A DNA stretch of 64,000 nucleotides from assembly GCA_934489895.1 (NCBI GenBank), contig CAKSST010000005.1, positions 44,975 through 108,974 of the forward strand, written 5' to 3'. The position numbers were made by a program, and so were the translations under genes. Each line of letters opens with the position of its first letter. Position 1 is the stretch's first letter. Below, piece by piece: positions 8,691 through 17,462 of the stretch. Source of the stretch: an uncultured Eubacteriales bacterium. Lineage in GTDB: Bacteria; Bacillota; Clostridia; Oscillospirales; Acutalibacteraceae. The notes below the pieces were generated by a model. It was not told where the DNA came from. It saw nothing but the letters and a program-made list of their open reading frames with translations, and ran no database searches.

Positions 8691-8996
8691 TCAAGCTCCG
8701 ACAGATAGATTTTCTGCCATGATTATATGCTTTTCAAAATCTGCGTCAGTCATAGTAGCAACTCGCATAAGCACAACGGTCAACATTTTTTTCACTTCGT
8801 GGTCCGATAAATCAGACTTGTTTTGAATTATATCCGCAGTTGAGAGCAAAACAGCCTCTCTAAATCCCCTCAAATTCTCAAAATCTCGATCTAGATTTTC
8901 GGCAATCGCGGCATTAAAATCATCAAAGGTTATTTCTCTGTATATTTTATCCTTTATCATCAGTTCAAGATTTTTTTTAAAATTAAAACGCCCCAT
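8691..8996 (-). CDS. Small cytoplasmic protein of unknown function
   Basis: I choose ATG 8996 (101 residues) because AAGGTG lies 6 nt upstream; a TTG six codons earlier is less likely. The product is soluble and helical, with an acidic middle (NLDRDFENLRGF) and no recognisable motif. It stands alone between a consensus-like promoter (9061-9088) and a bidirectional terminator (8649). A degenerate LexA-like element lies between promoter and gene. Function unknown. Confidence 0.6.
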   Translation of the reverse strand: MGRFNFKKNLELMIKDKIYREITFDDFNAAIAENLDRDFENLRGFREAVLLSTADIIQNKSDLSDHEVKKMLTVVLMRVATMTDADFEKHIIMAENLSVGA

Positions 8997-9060
8997 TATT
9001 AACACCTTTTTCAAAGTACGATTTATTGTTCGCTATATGGCACTCTATTACCTCATTGTA

Positions 9061-9088
9061 ATTATATTATAATTAAAATAATTGTCAA
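9061..9088 (-). promoter_or_regulatory. Sigma-A promoter for the 101-residue gene
   Basis: Minus strand TTGACA (9088-9083), 16-nt spacer, TATAAT (9066-9061). The rest of the gene-free stretch 8997-9527 holds the TnpV terminator at 9391-9434 and otherwise AT-rich sequence in which I see no gene. Confidence 0.7.
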
Positions 9089-9390
9089 GAACAAATTTTG
9101 CTTTCTTACCATTTTACTGTTATAATCTCAAGTTATATTATCTAATTGTTCATAAGGTTTTTATGTGTTTATTTCTCACATTTGGGACTTTATCTAAAAA
9201 TCGCATTTATATACATCATCCCTATAAAGCATAAAATATTGTCATAATAATCTTCTTTGATTTCATCAACATTTCGTAAAGTTATCGTATGCATTGACAA
9301 AAAGAAAATTAACTTGCCACGAATGTGGAAAAGCCGGATGGTGTAAGCACCGCATTATTAGACAAACATTTATCACAACTATCACAACGA

Positions 9391-9434
9391 AAAATAAAGA
9401 CCGTCAGAGTCAAAGGAGACTTGACGGTCTTTAG
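9391..9434 (-). terminator. Terminator downstream of tnpV
   Basis: AAAGACCGTC (9396-9405) pairs with GACGGTCTTT (9423-9432), with an inner AGTC/GACT extension. On the minus strand the stem is followed by TTTATTTTT. Confidence 0.7.
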
Positions 9435-9527
9435 CAATATATTGTTATTTAACGGAATATATATTGTTAAACTTTGGCGCCATAGATAGCAAACAACGAA
9501 AAGAATTTCTGCTTTTCACCGATGAAA

Positions 9528-9908
9528 TTAAAAAGTGTAAATCAAATTATTGTTTACAATTTCTGTGGCTATGCTGCGGATATTGTTCATCCGACCAACC
9601 CGCTCCATTTGATTTTCTGCTTTGAGTGTTTCGGTTACACCCTCACGCTCTGCCATCTGTTTTACCAGACGAGAAAACATTTCTTCTGCCTGCTTGTCAA
9701 TGTCAACAAGGTAACCATTCAGCTTACCGCTTGTTAGCAAACTCATATACAAAACCTTATGGTGCTGTTTTAGATATCGTGCGTATCGCTGACCCCATAA
9801 ACCGACAGGCTGTTGTTCCTCAGTGGATATGGCAATGTCAGGCAAATAATAATCGCCTTGCAGAGTATAGCTGATACCGGTTTTTTCATCATAATTATGC
9901 TTTTTCAT
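9528..9908 (-). CDS. tnpV: TnpV family mobile-element protein
   Basis: This 126-residue protein matches the TnpV accessory proteins of Tn4451-type and related clostridial elements. Hallmarks are YTLQGDYYLPDI near the N-terminus, GQRYARYLKQHH, LLTSGKLNGYLVDIDKQAEEMF, and an RMNNIR block near the C-terminus. The molecular role of TnpV is not established. It is downstream of, and 4 bp from, a 61-codon gene with which it shares an operon ending at 9391. No recombinase or transfer gene accompanies it here, so it marks the remnant of an element. A second, truncated tnpV lies at 42645-42860. Confidence 0.85.
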   Translation of the reverse strand: MKKHNYDEKTGISYTLQGDYYLPDIAISTEEQQPVGLWGQRYARYLKQHHKVLYMSLLTSGKLNGYLVDIDKQAEEMFSRLVKQMAEREGVTETLKAENQMERVGRMNNIRSIATEIVNNNLIYTF

Positions 9909-9912
9909 AAAC

Positions 9913-10098
9913 TCACGCCTCCTTGTAGACTACCTTGAATTTCTTTTGTTTTGCTTCAATGATTTTCAGTAAAACCTCATCCTCTGCATCGGTGTACTTG
10001 CCGTTGGCGATTAGGCTGTTCCGCATTTCATTCAGGCAGTTCACAACCACCCGCCGTTCAAAGTCATCCAACGCTATGTAATACTTCTTATCTCGCAT
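9913..10098 (-). CDS. Small hypothetical protein of the TnpV remnant
   Basis: This 61-residue basic, helical protein (MRDKKYYIALDDFERRVVVNCLNEMRN) starts behind a very strong CAAAGGAGG. Proteins of this look accompany TnpV in clostridial integrative elements, from memory. No enzymatic motif is visible. Translation is probably coupled to tnpV, 4 bp downstream. Confidence 0.65.
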   Translation of the reverse strand: MRDKKYYIALDDFERRVVVNCLNEMRNSLIANGKYTDAEDEVLLKIIEAKQKKFKVVYKEA

Positions 10099-10186
10099 GT
10101 TGCAACCTCCTTTGAGTTTCTATAACAATTGTACTCAAAGGCAGCAAAAGAGTCGAATGTACCGCTATAAACAGAAAAATGGCAAG

Positions 10187-10216
10187 AAAAAAGAGAGAAG
10201 CGTAAAAACTTCTCTC
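10187..10216 (-). terminator. Terminator downstream of the TrpB2-like gene
   Basis: On the minus strand GAGAGAAG (10216-10209) pairs with CTTCTCTC (10200-10193) and is followed by TTTTTT. It lies about 90 bp beyond the stop of the TrpB-like gene. Confidence 0.75.
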
Positions 10217-10305
10217 AATTCTCTTGCCCTTCACAATGCTCGCACCTTTAAGTCACTGTCCTTAAGGGTACGATGCCTTCGCAGTGCCTTTTTGCAGCTT
10301 TATAG

Positions 10306-11679
10306 TCAATCCACTTTAGGAAGTCTTGCTCTATAAACAGCAAGCTCATCATCGGTAGGAATATAATCGTCCATATTACCATCGTGGAATTTTTCATAAG
10401 CTATCATATCAAAATATCCTGTTCCTGTAAGACCGAACACAATAGTTTTTTCTTCGCCGGTCTCCTTGCATTTAAGAGCTTCATCAATTGCAACGCGAAT
10501 TGCGTGAGAACTTTCGGGCGCGGGCAATATGCCCTCTACCCTTGCAAAATATTCGGCAGCTTCAAACACATCGGTCTGCTTTACGCTTGTAGCTTCCATA
10601 AGTCCCTGATCATAAAGCTCTGAGAGCGTGGAACTCATACCGTGGTAGCGCAGGCCGCCAGCATGGTTAGCGGATGGAATAAAGTCACTGCCTAATGTAT
10701 ACATTTTGGCAAGCGGACAAACCATACCGGTATCGCAAAAATCATAAGCATATACTCCCCTTGTAAAGCTGGGACAGGACGCGGGCTCAACCGCAATAAT
10801 GCGATAATCGGCTTTTCCGCGCAGCTTTTCACCCATAAAAGGTGCGATAAGACCGCCCAGGTTAGAACCGCCGCCTGCGCATCCTATAATGATATCAGGC
10901 TTGATACCGTACTTATCAAGAGCAATTTTTGTTTCAAGACCTATAACCGACTGATGTAAAAGTACCTGATTGAGTACGCTGCCCAATACATAGCGGTAGC
11001 CGTCACTTGTAACCGCTTTTTCCACTGCTTCGGAAATAGCACAACCAAGGCTTCCCGTTGTACCGGGGTGTTCTTCAAGAATTTTCTTGCCGACTTCGGT
11101 TTCCATTGACGGTGACGGTGTTACAGATGCGCCGTAGGTGCGCATAACCTCCCGGCGAAACGGCTTTTGCTCATAGGAGCATTTTACCATATACACCTTG
11201 CAGTCAAGATCAAAGTAAGAGCAAGCCATAGAAAGAGCTGTACCCCATTGACCCGCTCCTGTTTCGGTGGTTACACCTTTAAGTCCCTGCTTTTTGGCGT
11301 AATATGCCTGAGCGATAGCAGAATTAAGCTTGTGGCTACCGCTGGTATTGTTACCTTCAAATTTATAATATATCTTTGCGGGAGTATCAAGCTTTTCCTC
11401 CAGGCAATATGCTCGCACTAAAGGTGAGGGACGATACATCTTATAGAAATTTAAAATCTCTTCGGGAATTTCAAAATATGCTGTATCGTTATCCAACTCC
11501 TGCATAACCAACTCTTTGCAGAATACGCCTGAGAGTTCTTCTGCTTTCATCGTCTGATGTGTTGCAGGATTTAACAGCGGTGCCGGTTTTTGCTTCATAT
11601 CGGCACGCAGGTTATACCATGCTTTAGGCATTTCGTTTTCATTGAGATAAATTTTATAAGGTATTTTTTGATTTTTCAT
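10306..11679 (-). CDS. trpB: TrpB2-type tryptophan synthase beta chain
   Basis: A PLP-dependent beta-replacement enzyme that condenses indole with serine to give tryptophan. At 457 residues, with an N-terminal extension, it belongs to the longer TrpB2 group. The PLP lysine is in TSGSHKLNSA near residue 116, and the phosphate loop is GCAGGGSNLGGL near 265. No trpA or other trp gene is nearby, so it probably salvages free indole rather than channelling it from TrpA (inference). GGAGG precedes the ATG. A complete tryptophan T-box leader lies upstream, so expression rises when tRNA-Trp is uncharged. Confidence 0.9.
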   Translation of the reverse strand: MKNQKIPYKIYLNENEMPKAWYNLRADMKQKPAPLLNPATHQTMKAEELSGVFCKELVMQELDNDTAYFEIPEEILNFYKMYRPSPLVRAYCLEEKLDTPAKIYYKFEGNNTSGSHKLNSAIAQAYYAKKQGLKGVTTETGAGQWGTALSMACSYFDLDCKVYMVKCSYEQKPFRREVMRTYGASVTPSPSMETEVGKKILEEHPGTTGSLGCAISEAVEKAVTSDGYRYVLGSVLNQVLLHQSVIGLETKIALDKYGIKPDIIIGCAGGGSNLGGLIAPFMGEKLRGKADYRIIAVEPASCPSFTRGVYAYDFCDTGMVCPLAKMYTLGSDFIPSANHAGGLRYHGMSSTLSELYDQGLMEATSVKQTDVFEAAEYFARVEGILPAPESSHAIRVAIDEALKCKETGEEKTIVFGLTGTGYFDMIAYEKFHDGNMDDYIPTDDELAVYRARLPKVD

Positions 11680-11811
11680 AGGATTATCCTCCGTATGGGT
11701 AATTATTTTTTATTTCACAGTTTTGCGTCGCACTACCCGGCGCCATCGTTTAGTTAGTAAAAACATATATAAGACCCCTTAAGTTTATATATTTTAAAGG
11801 CTTTATTAAAC

Positions 11812-12104
11812 AAAAAACGTCCTTGACAGTAAAATACAATACTGTCAAGGACGAATAATATAAACATTATCCGCGGTGCCACCTTGATTCACGGTATTAC
11901 CCATGCGCTTAGCAAGATACCAACATATCCCCGACAACTTACGTATGCCAACACGTTGCAGAATACTTTGTGAAAAGACACATTTGACTGCACCCTCCGC
12001 GGTCCATTTGACAACTTGTTTCTTGCCCAACTTTCAGCTATGTTGGACTCTCTGTAAAGGCATTATTGCCGTTATCTCCGCTTCAACGGTTTAAATATTA
12101 AGTT
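11812..12104 (-). promoter_or_regulatory. T-box riboswitch leader, tryptophan-specific
   Basis: The minus-strand leader carries the canonical T-box core AAGGTGGCACCGCGG (11885-11871). Its UGGC would pair with the GCCA end of a tRNA whose discriminator base is G, as in bacterial tRNA-Trp. The candidate specifier codon TGG is at 12006-12004, in the 3' side of stem I, followed by ACC. An intrinsic terminator follows the core: ACGTCCTTGACAGTA pairs with its complement across 11818-11853, followed by TTTTTT at 11817-11812. Binding of uncharged tRNA-Trp should form the antiterminator. From about 11680 to 11811 I see only the ribosome binding site region. Confidence 0.93.
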
Positions 12105-12110
12105 TATTAT

Positions 12111-12139
12111 ATTATATTCACTTTTACATACTTTGTCAA
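12111..12139 (-). promoter_or_regulatory. Consensus sigma-A promoter of the T-box leader
   Basis: Minus strand TTGACA (12139-12134), 17-nt spacer, TATAAT (12116-12111): a perfect match to the sigma-A consensus. Confidence 0.85.
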
Positions 12140-12241
12140 TAAGAAAATAAAAATATTTTTTACTTTAACTCTTTTAAATATCAAAATTTTGTATTATAAT
12201 AGTATTAATATTTATTAATATTTACATTAAGAAGTGATATT

Positions 12242-12952
12242 ATGTCGACCGAAAACAACGAACAAATAAACCTGCACTACGGTCATAGAGAAAGACTTCG
12301 CAACCGTTTGATTGCAAGCGGCATAAACGATTCCATTCCTGACCACGAAATTATCGAATATTTACTTACCCTTACAATACCCCGCCAAGACACCAATAAT
12401 ATTGCGCACCGTCTTATAAACACCTTCGGTTCGCTTTCGGGTGTTATGGACGCCGATGTTGATGACCTTGTAAAGTACGGCAAAATTACAAGAAATTCTG
12501 CTGTACTTATTAAAATGATAATGCCTATAGCACGCGCATATACCAGCCGTTCATCAAAGGGCAAAAAGGTTTTTTCATCAATCAAAGATATTGCTCCGTA
12601 TATACATTCACTTTATACAGGATATGAAAAAGAGATTATATCTCTCCTTTTGATTAGCGAGAACGGTCAGGTAATCCGTATGGAAACCCTGGCACAGGGC
12701 GATGTAAATTCTGCCAGCGTCAGTATAAAAACAATTGCCGATAAGGCACTGCGCAGCGGTGCTACCACGGTTGCTTTGGCGCACAATCACCCCGGCGGTC
12801 TTGCTTTGCCGTCAATGGAGGATTTAACCGTAACAAGAGAGGTGCGTCTTGCTCTTTCACACTTGGGTATTAAGCTTATTGACCACATTATTATCGCAAA
12901 TGATACATATTTATCCTTAGCAACCAGCGAAAGATTTTACAAGGTATTTTAA
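12242..12952 (+). CDS. radC: RadC-family JAB-domain protein
   Basis: The 236-residue protein has an N-terminal helix-hairpin-helix-like region (HRERLRNRLI...EIIEYLL) and a C-terminal JAB1/MPN domain. The metal motif HNHPGGLALPSMED near residue 181 fits HxH-x10-D (JAMM). These proteins are usually called DNA repair protein RadC, although the repair role is doubtful and the true activity is unknown. It lies 11 bp upstream of the pseudouridine synthase and is probably co-transcribed with it. AAGAAGTGA precedes the ATG. Confidence 0.9.
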   Translation: MSTENNEQINLHYGHRERLRNRLIASGINDSIPDHEIIEYLLTLTIPRQDTNNIAHRLINTFGSLSGVMDADVDDLVKYGKITRNSAVLIKMIMPIARAYTSRSSKGKKVFSSIKDIAPYIHSLYTGYEKEIISLLLISENGQVIRMETLAQGDVNSASVSIKTIADKALRSGATTVALAHNHPGGLALPSMEDLTVTREVRLALSHLGIKLIDHIIIANDTYLSLATSERFYKVF

Positions 12953-12963
12953 AGGTGTAAAAT

Positions 12964-13932
12964 ATGAAGAGTTTTGTCATAGGGAAAAATGACGCCGGAC
13001 AGCGTATAGACCGTTTTATATCTAAAGCCGCTCCTGCCCTGCCTGCCGCGCTTATGCACAAATACATCCGCAAAAAATACATAAAGCTCGATCGCAAGCG
13101 TTGCGAAGCAGGTACCCGTCTTGCCGAAGGCAGCGTTGTGGAGATGTACATCCCCGATGAGTTTTTTGTAAGAAAAGAACCTGAATATGATTTTTTGCAT
13201 GCTTCAAAAAATCTTAACGTTGTATATGAGGACGAAAATATTATACTTATTGATAAGCCGCAAGGTTTGCTTGTACACCCAGACGACCGCGAATACCGCG
13301 ACACTTTAATCGCTCGCATACAGCGTTATTTATACAAAAAGGGCGAATTTGACCCCGCAAAAGAAAACAGCTTCCGCCCTGCCCTTGCAAACCGCATTGA
13401 CCGCAATACAGGCGGAATTGTTATAGCGGCAAAAAATGCTGAGGCATTACGTATTCTTTGCGAAAAAATTAAATCACGTGAGCTTTGCAAAAAATATCTG
13501 GCGGTTGTTCACGGCACACCCAAAAAGCGCGAGGATACCCTTTTCGATTATTTACTTAAAGACGCCCAAAACAATCACGTATATATTAAAAACCGCGCAA
13601 GTATCGGAGCGGCTCAGTCGGTAACGCATTATAAGGTTATAAAATCAAAAGACAATCTCAGCCTTTTGGATGTTACCATTCTTACTGGACGCACCCATCA
13701 GATAAGGGCGCAGATGGCAGCAGCAGGTCACCCTCTGCTCGGTGACGGCAAATATGGCAAAACGGGAGACGCAAAATCATTGGGCTATAAACGTCAGGCG
13801 CTTTATTCATACCTTTTGGGGTTTGAATTTAAAACACCCGCCGGTCAGCTTGATTATCTTAACGGGCGAGTGTTTAAGGTTAAAGAATGTTGGTTTGCAA
13901 AAGAGCTTTTTGATTACGATATTAAAGATTAA
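12964..13932 (+). CDS. RluA-family 23S rRNA/tRNA pseudouridine synthase
   Basis: This 322-residue enzyme isomerises uridine to pseudouridine in RNA. The N-terminus carries an S4-like RNA-binding segment (residues 12-60, ALMHKYIRKKYIKLD). The catalytic region has the family motif as ANRIDRNTGGIVI near residue 145, with Asp as nucleophile. GRTHQIRAQMAAAGHPLLGDGKYG near 250 is the conserved RluA/C/D motif. Exact target (RluC, RluD or RluB type) is not resolved. The 3' end overlaps the convergent dCMP deaminase by 11 bp. Confidence 0.9.
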   Translation: MKSFVIGKNDAGQRIDRFISKAAPALPAALMHKYIRKKYIKLDRKRCEAGTRLAEGSVVEMYIPDEFFVRKEPEYDFLHASKNLNVVYEDENIILIDKPQGLLVHPDDREYRDTLIARIQRYLYKKGEFDPAKENSFRPALANRIDRNTGGIVIAAKNAEALRILCEKIKSRELCKKYLAVVHGTPKKREDTLFDYLLKDAQNNHVYIKNRASIGAAQSVTHYKVIKSKDNLSLLDVTILTGRTHQIRAQMAAAGHPLLGDGKYGKTGDAKSLGYKRQALYSYLLGFEFKTPAGQLDYLNGRVFKVKECWFAKELFDYDIKD

Positions 13933-14401
13933 TTTCAATTTTTTTGCCTGTTGGCTTATACTCTCTGTACTTGACACCGGCGGAATCAAGCATTTTTTTT
14001 GATGCTATGGTTGCGGCGGTGTTGCTGTATTTATCGCTCATATACACTATTTCAGATATCCCTGACTGGATGATTGCTTTTGCACACTCATTACAAGGAA
14101 AAAGCGATACATAAACCCTGGCACCATTAAGGCTGCCCGAGCCGTAGTTTAAAATTGCGTTGAGCTCTGCGTGGCAGACAAACAGATATTTTGTATCAAG
14201 CTCACCGCCCTCACGCTCCCAAGGGAACTCATCATCGTCACAGCAGCGCGGCATACCGTTGTAGCCCACCGACATAATTTTATTCTCCCGGCTGACAATA
14301 CAAGCGCCCACTTGTGTTGACGGGTCTTTGCTGCGCTGTGCTGAAAGCATGGCAACACCCATAAAATATTCGTCCCAAGAAATATAATCTTCCCTTTTCA
14401 T
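13922..14401 (-). CDS. Deoxycytidylate (dCMP) deaminase, ComEB-like
   Basis: Zinc enzyme converting dCMP to dUMP, feeding thymidylate synthesis. The 159 residues show the HAELNAIL zinc/proton-shuttle motif near residue 77 and PCNECAKAII near 103, both intact. VGACIVSRENKIMSVGYNGMPRCC is typical of dCMP rather than cytidine deaminases. It is followed on the same strand upstream by the HAD phosphatase, 19 bp away, likely one transcript. Confidence 0.92.
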   Translation of the reverse strand: MKREDYISWDEYFMGVAMLSAQRSKDPSTQVGACIVSRENKIMSVGYNGMPRCCDDDEFPWEREGGELDTKYLFVCHAELNAILNYGSGSLNGARVYVSLFPCNECAKAIIQSGISEIVYMSDKYSNTAATIASKKMLDSAGVKYREYKPTGKKIEINL

Positions 14402-14420
14402 ATTAACTGCTCCTTATATT

Positions 14421-15065
14421 TTATATTAATTCAAGCAGCTGTGCAGGCTGTGTAATAACTATTTTAGCACCTGCCGCCTTAATTTCCTCTTTATTTCTGA
14501 AGCCCCACAGCACACCCACAGGATAAGCGCCGCTGTTTTGGGCACATTTTATATCCACACCCGAGTCACCGACAAAAATACATTCATTAGGGGTAACGCC
14601 CAGTTCCCTCATAGCCAAATGTGCTAAAGCAGGGTCGGGCTTCGTGGGCATATTATCACGCTGACCGTAAACCGCACAAAAGTCTTTTCCGTACAGTTTA
14701 TTGACTACGGCATCTGCCATTTCCTGTGCCTTATTTGTTACAACAGCAATTTTAATCCCTTTTTGCTTTAACTGCGCCAACAGCTCGGGCACATTTTTAT
14801 ATGGTTTTGTTTTATCACAGTAATGTTCACTGTAGTAAGCTAAAAACTGCGTTTTAAGCTTATGTATATTCTCAGCACTTCTTGCGATATCAGGCAAAAC
14901 TCGTTCAATCAATTTCGTTATTCCGTCACCCACAAACATTTTAAAGCATTCAGTCTTATGAGTAGGATATCCGTTTTGAGTTAAAACAAAATTTGCACTG
15001 TCTGCCAGGTCTTCAAGTGAATTTGCTATTGTGCCGTCAAGGTCAAACAATACTGCTTTTATCAT
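14421..15065 (-). CDS. HAD-family hydrolase, phosphoglycolate phosphatase-like
   Basis: Start at ATG 15065 follows AAGGAAG and begins directly with the HAD motif I (VLFDLDGTIANS); an upstream ATG-like start at 15110 would add 15 unconserved residues. The 214 residues carry motif II (VVTNKA near 97), the lysine region, and motif III/IV GDSGVDIKCAQNSG near 163. The helical cap is of the Gph/PpaX type. Substrates could be 2-phosphoglycolate, pyrophosphate or a nucleotide; sequence alone does not decide. Confidence 0.85.
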   Translation of the reverse strand: MIKAVLFDLDGTIANSLEDLADSANFVLTQNGYPTHKTECFKMFVGDGITKLIERVLPDIARSAENIHKLKTQFLAYYSEHYCDKTKPYKNVPELLAQLKQKGIKIAVVTNKAQEMADAVVNKLYGKDFCAVYGQRDNMPTKPDPALAHLAMRELGVTPNECIFVGDSGVDIKCAQNSGAYPVGVLWGFRNKEEIKAAGAKIVITQPAQLLELI

Positions 15066-15179
15066 AACATCTTCCTTATTTTGCAAAATAATACATCTGT
15101 ATATTAACATCTTTTACACTGTTATTCAAGTATTCCTGCATCCGTAATAAAATATAATTAATATTTTTTTAAAAAAAAC

Positions 15180-15208
15180 TTGAAATTAGCGATATTTTCT
15201 GTTATTAT
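15180..15208 (+). promoter_or_regulatory. Sigma-A promoter of rpmB
   Basis: TTGAAA (15180-15185), 17-nt spacer, TATTAT (15203-15208), about 38 nt before the rpmB start. Confidence 0.75.
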
Positions 15209-15245
15209 ATCTTTTGCTATTGACTATAAAAGGAGGTGCAGACGC

Positions 15246-15434
15246 ATGGCAAAATGTGATATCTGCAGCAAGGAAGTTACTTTCGGCATTAAGGTTTCCC
15301 ACTCTCATCGCCGTTCAAACCGCACTTGGAAACCCAACGTAAAACGTGTTAAGGCTATTGTTAACGGTTCTCCCAAACATATCAATGTTTGCACCCGTTG
15401 CCTTCGTTCCGGTAAGGTTACGAGAGCTGTTTAA
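15246..15434 (+). CDS. rpmB: 50S ribosomal protein L28
   Basis: The start at 15246 follows AAAAGGAGGTGCAGACGC and gives MAKCDICSKEV, the usual L28 N-terminus; longer readings run into the promoter. The 62-residue protein is the zinc-binding form, with CDIC near the N-terminus and CTRC near the C-terminus. It is monocistronic with its own promoter and terminator. Confidence 0.97.
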   Translation: MAKCDICSKEVTFGIKVSHSHRRSNRTWKPNVKRVKAIVNGSPKHINVCTRCLRSGKVTRAV

Positions 15435-15457
15435 TTAACTTTTTGTATAGCTGTATT

Positions 15458-15495
15458 AGAAGCCCGCAAGCTTAAAGCTTGCGGGCTTCTTGTTT
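15458..15495. terminator. Rho-independent terminator after rpmB
   Basis: AGAAGCCCGCAAGCTT (from 15458) folds onto AAGCTTGCGGGCTTCT (to 15490), followed by TGTTTT. It also ends against the convergent plsY gene. Confidence 0.85.
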
Positions 15496-16115
15496 TATTT
15501 CACTTTTAACTTTTTTTCTTCGCCTTTTATCAAGCGTTTAATATTATCCTTATGTTTTATTATTATAAGTACTCCCACCGACAGCACCAGCAAAAACAGC
15601 ACCCAATCCGACTCGGGTAATTTAAACTGTATAAACGCTGTTATAAGCGCTGTGACAACCGCAACCAGTGAGGAAATTGAAATTATACGTGTGCAAATAA
15701 ACAGTATTGCAAATGCAACAAGGCAGATTGCCGCCGCCAAGGGACAGCAATAAATAAGCACGCCAAGACCCGATGCGACTCCTTTCCCGCCCTTAAAGTC
15801 AAAATACAGCGGAAAAATATGACCCAAAAGGCAAACAATACCGCAGCCCCAGGCGCCGTAAATAGCAATATCAGGGTTTGCAAGTCCAAAAAGCTTATAG
15901 CCTATAAAGCAGGAAACAACGCTTTTAAGAGCATCGCAAACAAAGGTAAGAAGTCCCGGAATAACACCCGCAACGCGCATAACATTTGTCATACCCGCAT
16001 TGCCGCTGCCGTAGCTGCGTACATCCTTATTTATAAACCATTTTCCAAAAAGAACAGCAAAGCTAATACTGCCGAGTAAATATGCTGCCACAACGGCAAT
16101 TATTGCATACAACAT
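15495..16115 (-). CDS. plsY: Glycerol-3-phosphate acyltransferase PlsY
   Basis: A membrane acyltransferase that moves the acyl group of acyl-phosphate to glycerol-3-phosphate, the first step of phospholipid synthesis. The 206 residues form about five membrane helices. PlsY motifs are clear: GSGNAGMTNVMR near residue 36 and FKGGKGVASGLG near 107. It lies 16 bp downstream of der in the same orientation. A lysine-rich tail ends the protein. Confidence 0.95.
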   Translation of the reverse strand: MLYAIIAVVAAYLLGSISFAVLFGKWFINKDVRSYGSGNAGMTNVMRVAGVIPGLLTFVCDALKSVVSCFIGYKLFGLANPDIAIYGAWGCGIVCLLGHIFPLYFDFKGGKGVASGLGVLIYCCPLAAAICLVAFAILFICTRIISISSLVAVVTALITAFIQFKLPESDWVLFLLVLSVGVLIIIKHKDNIKRLIKGEEKKLKVK

Positions 16116-16131
16116 TATTTAATCTCCTTTT

Positions 16132-17460
16132 TTATTTTGAGTCACTGCTACGCTCTCTGATAATAAACCTTACAGGCGTACCCTCTAGACCGAATGCTGA
16201 ACGGATACAGTTTTCAATGTATCTCTGATATGAAAAATGAAACAGTTCTGCTTTATTGCAGAAACATACAAATGTTGGTGGCTTGGTTGATGCTTGGGTA
16301 ATATAATATATGCGCAAGCGTTTGCCTTTATCGGTAGGCGGCTGTGTTTTTGCAGTAGCGTCAGCCAACAAATCGTTAAGCATGCCTGTTGAAATACGCA
16401 TTGTATTCTGATTATATACATATTTTATAAGCTCAAACAGCCTGTCAATTCTCTGTCCCGTTTTTGCAGAGATAAATATAATGGGAGTAAAGGACATAAA
16501 GGAAAAATCCTTCATAAGCTGTTTGCGGTATTTATCCATAGTATTACCATTTTTTTCAACTAAATCCCATTTATTTACAGCAATTATACATCCCTTACCC
16601 TGTTCAAGCGCAAGACCCGCAACCTTTGAATCTTGCTCGGTAAAGCCTTCGGTAGCGTCCAGCATAATTACACACACATCAGAACGCTCAATTGCCATAT
16701 TGGCACGCAGAACACTGTATTTTTCAATATTATCGTCTACCCTGCTTTTACGGCGCAGTCCCGCAGTATCAATAAAATTGAAATTGCCGTACTCATTTTT
16801 AACAGCTGTATCAATTGCGTCACGCGTAGTGCCCGCAATATCAGAAACAATTACCCTGTCCTCGCCTGAAATTTTATTTACAAGAGAAGATTTACCCGCA
16901 TTGGGCTTGCCTATTACGGCAACCTTTATAACATCATCTTCTTCCTCTTCAAAAAAGCTTGCATCTATATGAGAATAAACCTCATCCATCAAATCACCCG
17001 TACCGTGACCGTGAACAGACGATACTGCTATAGGGTCACCGAGGCCGAGATTGTAAAACTCATACAGCTCAGCAGGGGCTTGTCCTATGCCGTCACACTT
17101 ATTTACACACAATACTACAGGCTTTCCGCTTTTGCGCAACATAACAGCAATATCACTATCCGCCGCGGTAATTCCTGACCTTACATCAGTAACAAAAATT
17201 ATTACCTGCGCAGACTCAATTGCCAACTGCGCCTGCGAGCGCATTTTAGACAATATAATATCATCGGTATCGGGCTCGATGCCGCCGGTATCTATCATCA
17301 TAACCTTTTGTCCTCGCCATTCTACATCGCCGTAAATACGGTCACGGGTTACACCCGGCGCGTCATCAACGATGGAAAGACGCTGACCTATTAACTTGTT
17401 AAACAGTGTAGATTTTCCTACATTCGGGCGTCCTACAACCGCAACAATTGGTTTTGTCAT
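16132..17460 (-). CDS. der: Ribosome-assembly GTPase Der (EngA)
   Basis: Der is a double GTPase needed for 50S subunit assembly. Start ATG 17460 follows GGAG and gives MTKPIVAVVGRPNVGKST; an earlier ATG would overlap the upstream gene. The 442 residues carry two G domains, with P-loops GRPNVGKST (about 9-17) and GKPNAGKSS (near 184) and NKCD/NKWD G4 motifs. A C-terminal KH-like domain follows. The gap to the upstream radical-SAM gene is 2 bp. Confidence 0.97.
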   Translation of the reverse strand: MTKPIVAVVGRPNVGKSTLFNKLIGQRLSIVDDAPGVTRDRIYGDVEWRGQKVMMIDTGGIEPDTDDIILSKMRSQAQLAIESAQVIIFVTDVRSGITAADSDIAVMLRKSGKPVVLCVNKCDGIGQAPAELYEFYNLGLGDPIAVSSVHGHGTGDLMDEVYSHIDASFFEEEEDDVIKVAVIGKPNAGKSSLVNKISGEDRVIVSDIAGTTRDAIDTAVKNEYGNFNFIDTAGLRRKSRVDDNIEKYSVLRANMAIERSDVCVIMLDATEGFTEQDSKVAGLALEQGKGCIIAVNKWDLVEKNGNTMDKYRKQLMKDFSFMSFTPIIFISAKTGQRIDRLFELIKYVYNQNTMRISTGMLNDLLADATAKTQPPTDKGKRLRIYYITQASTKPPTFVCFCNKAELFHFSYQRYIENCIRSAFGLEGTPVRFIIRERSSDSK

Positions 17461-17462
17461 TG

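Larger units (their letters stand above)
9391..10140 (-). mobile_element. Mobile-element remnant carrying tnpV
   Basis: Two genes of a clostridial integrative element (61-aa protein and TnpV) with their promoter side at about 10100-10140 and a terminator at 9391 form a short island between core genes. I could not identify the element's ends or any recombinase, so the limits are only the operon limits. Confidence 0.5.

Noticed and set aside
9294..9434. Short plus-strand frame reading TCHECGKAGWCKHRII
   Set aside because: No start with a ribosome binding site, runs into the TnpV terminator hairpin, and no homologue is recognised. Possibly a fossil piece of a mobile element.
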